Under the pieces are notes generated by a model, which did no database searches, had not been told where the DNA came from, and saw nothing but the letters and a program-made list of their open reading frames with translations. A DNA stretch of 64,000 nucleotides from Xenophilus azovorans DSM 13620. GTDB lineage: Bacteria > Pseudomonadota > Gammaproteobacteria > Burkholderiales > Burkholderiaceae_C. Location of the stretch: NCBI RefSeq assembly GCF_000745855.1, contig NZ_KN050766.1, forward strand, positions 92,942 to 156,941, written 5' to 3'. Of this stretch, positions 63,618 to 64,000 are shown in pieces. Position 1 is the stretch's first letter, and the number at the start of each line of letters is the position of its first letter. The translations under genes were made by a program, and so were the position numbers.

Positions 63618-64000
63618 ATGGCAGCCACACTGGATTCGAAGGGGATGCCGCACCCGGCCCCCCGGCCCATGACGGCGGAGGAGCGGAAGGTCATCTTCGC
63701 TTCTTCGCTCGGCACGGTGTTCGAGTGGTACGACTTCTACCTGTACGGCTCGCTGGCGGGCATCATCGCCAAGCAGTTCTTCAGCGGGCTGGATGCCGGC
63801 GCGGCCTTCATCTTCGCGCTGCTGGCCTTCGCCGCCGGCTTCCTGGTGCGGCCCTTCGGCGCCATCGTGTTCGGCCGCCTGGGCGACATGATCGGGCGCA
63901 AGTACACCTTCCTGGTCACCATCCTGATCATGGGCCTGTCGACCTTCATCGTCGGCCTGCTGCCCAGCTACGCCACCATCGGCGTGGCCGCGCCGGTGAT
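63618..64000 (+). CDS. MHS-type major facilitator transporter (3' end outside window)
   Basis: The first ~127 residues of an MFS transporter of the metabolite:H+ symporter group (ShiA/KgtP/ProP-like). SSLGTVFEWYDFYLYGSLA and FGAIVFGRLGDMIGRKYTFL are characteristic of the first helix and the loop between helices 2 and 3. It imports an organic acid, osmolyte or similar solute with protons; the substrate cannot be told from this part. A GAGGAG site precedes the ATG. Confidence 0.92.
   Translation, partial: MAATLDSKGMPHPAPRPMTAEERKVIFASSLGTVFEWYDFYLYGSLAGIIAKQFFSGLDAGAAFIFALLAFAAGFLVRPFGAIVFGRLGDMIGRKYTFLVTILIMGLSTFIVGLLPSYATIGVAAPV

Overview
The window is GC-rich (about 70% by eye) and reads as chromosomal DNA of a betaproteobacterium, most likely Burkholderiales / Comamonadaceae. 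Grounds: five solo Bug-type (TctC) substrate-binding proteins of the tripartite tricarboxylate transporter family, CaiB/BaiF CoA-transferases beside solute receptors, an ABC branched-chain-type uptake operon with an acyl-CoA ligase inside it, and intergenic palindromes of a kind common in that family. Family placement is inference. No rRNA, tRNA, phage, transposase or CRISPR array was seen.

Layout. 0-1.8 kb: tail of a phthalate-dioxygenase-type reductase, an RluF-like pseudouridine synthase and an AhpD-like protein. 1.8-10 kb: a complete minus-strand kdp potassium-uptake operon (kdpF-A-B-C-D-E) with two extra small membrane-protein genes, one before kdpF and one between kdpC and kdpD. 10-13 kb: a two-gene NAD salvage unit (NadM-Nudix and NAMPT/NadV). 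13-15 kb: a solo Bug receptor and SrkA-type kinase. 15-24.4 kb: a catabolic cluster of unknown substrate (alpha/beta hydrolase, amidohydrolase, two Bug receptors, FAH-family hydrolase, MDR oxidoreductase, CoA-transferase, crotonase, thioesterase) with its own IclR regulator. Matching 15-bp palindromes lie before both transcription units. 24.5-31 kb: a second CoA-dependent cluster (CoA-transferase, thioesterase, two Bug receptors, AidB-like acyl-CoA dehydrogenase) with a divergent LysR gene. 31-32.4 kb: DUF1304, ohr and ohrR. 32.9-36 kb: enoyl-CoA hydratase, 3-hydroxybutyryl-CoA dehydrogenase and a beta-propeller lipoprotein. 36.6-45.3 kb: esterase, AraC regulator and livHMGF-ligase-livK. 46-50 kb: lactate oxidase/permease with a LysR gene. 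50-55 kb: DUF445, ArgE-like and M20 peptidases, DUF2817. 55.5-61 kb: nirB-nirD-nirC followed by a PP2C/kinase fusion. 61.4-64 kb: YbaK, DUF1289 and a chromene-carboxylate isomerase, an AT-richer lipoprotein gene, and the start of an MHS transporter.

The most unusual non-coding signal is a dispersed structured repeat present three times in the same orientation (32.4, 45.3 and 55.1 kb). Each copy is a roughly 255-bp box closed by about 31-nt inverted repeats, followed by a 60-nt hairpin. A fourth, diverged relative lies inverted at 45.76-46.01 kb. Its outer arms have a different sequence but are still self-complementary, and inner stems show paired substitutions, which suggests selection on a folded structure.

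The general theme is uptake and CoA-dependent breakdown of organic acids (Bug receptors, Liv ABC system, ligase, CoA-transferases, beta-oxidation enzymes, lactate use), plus ion, nitrite and peroxide homeostasis.
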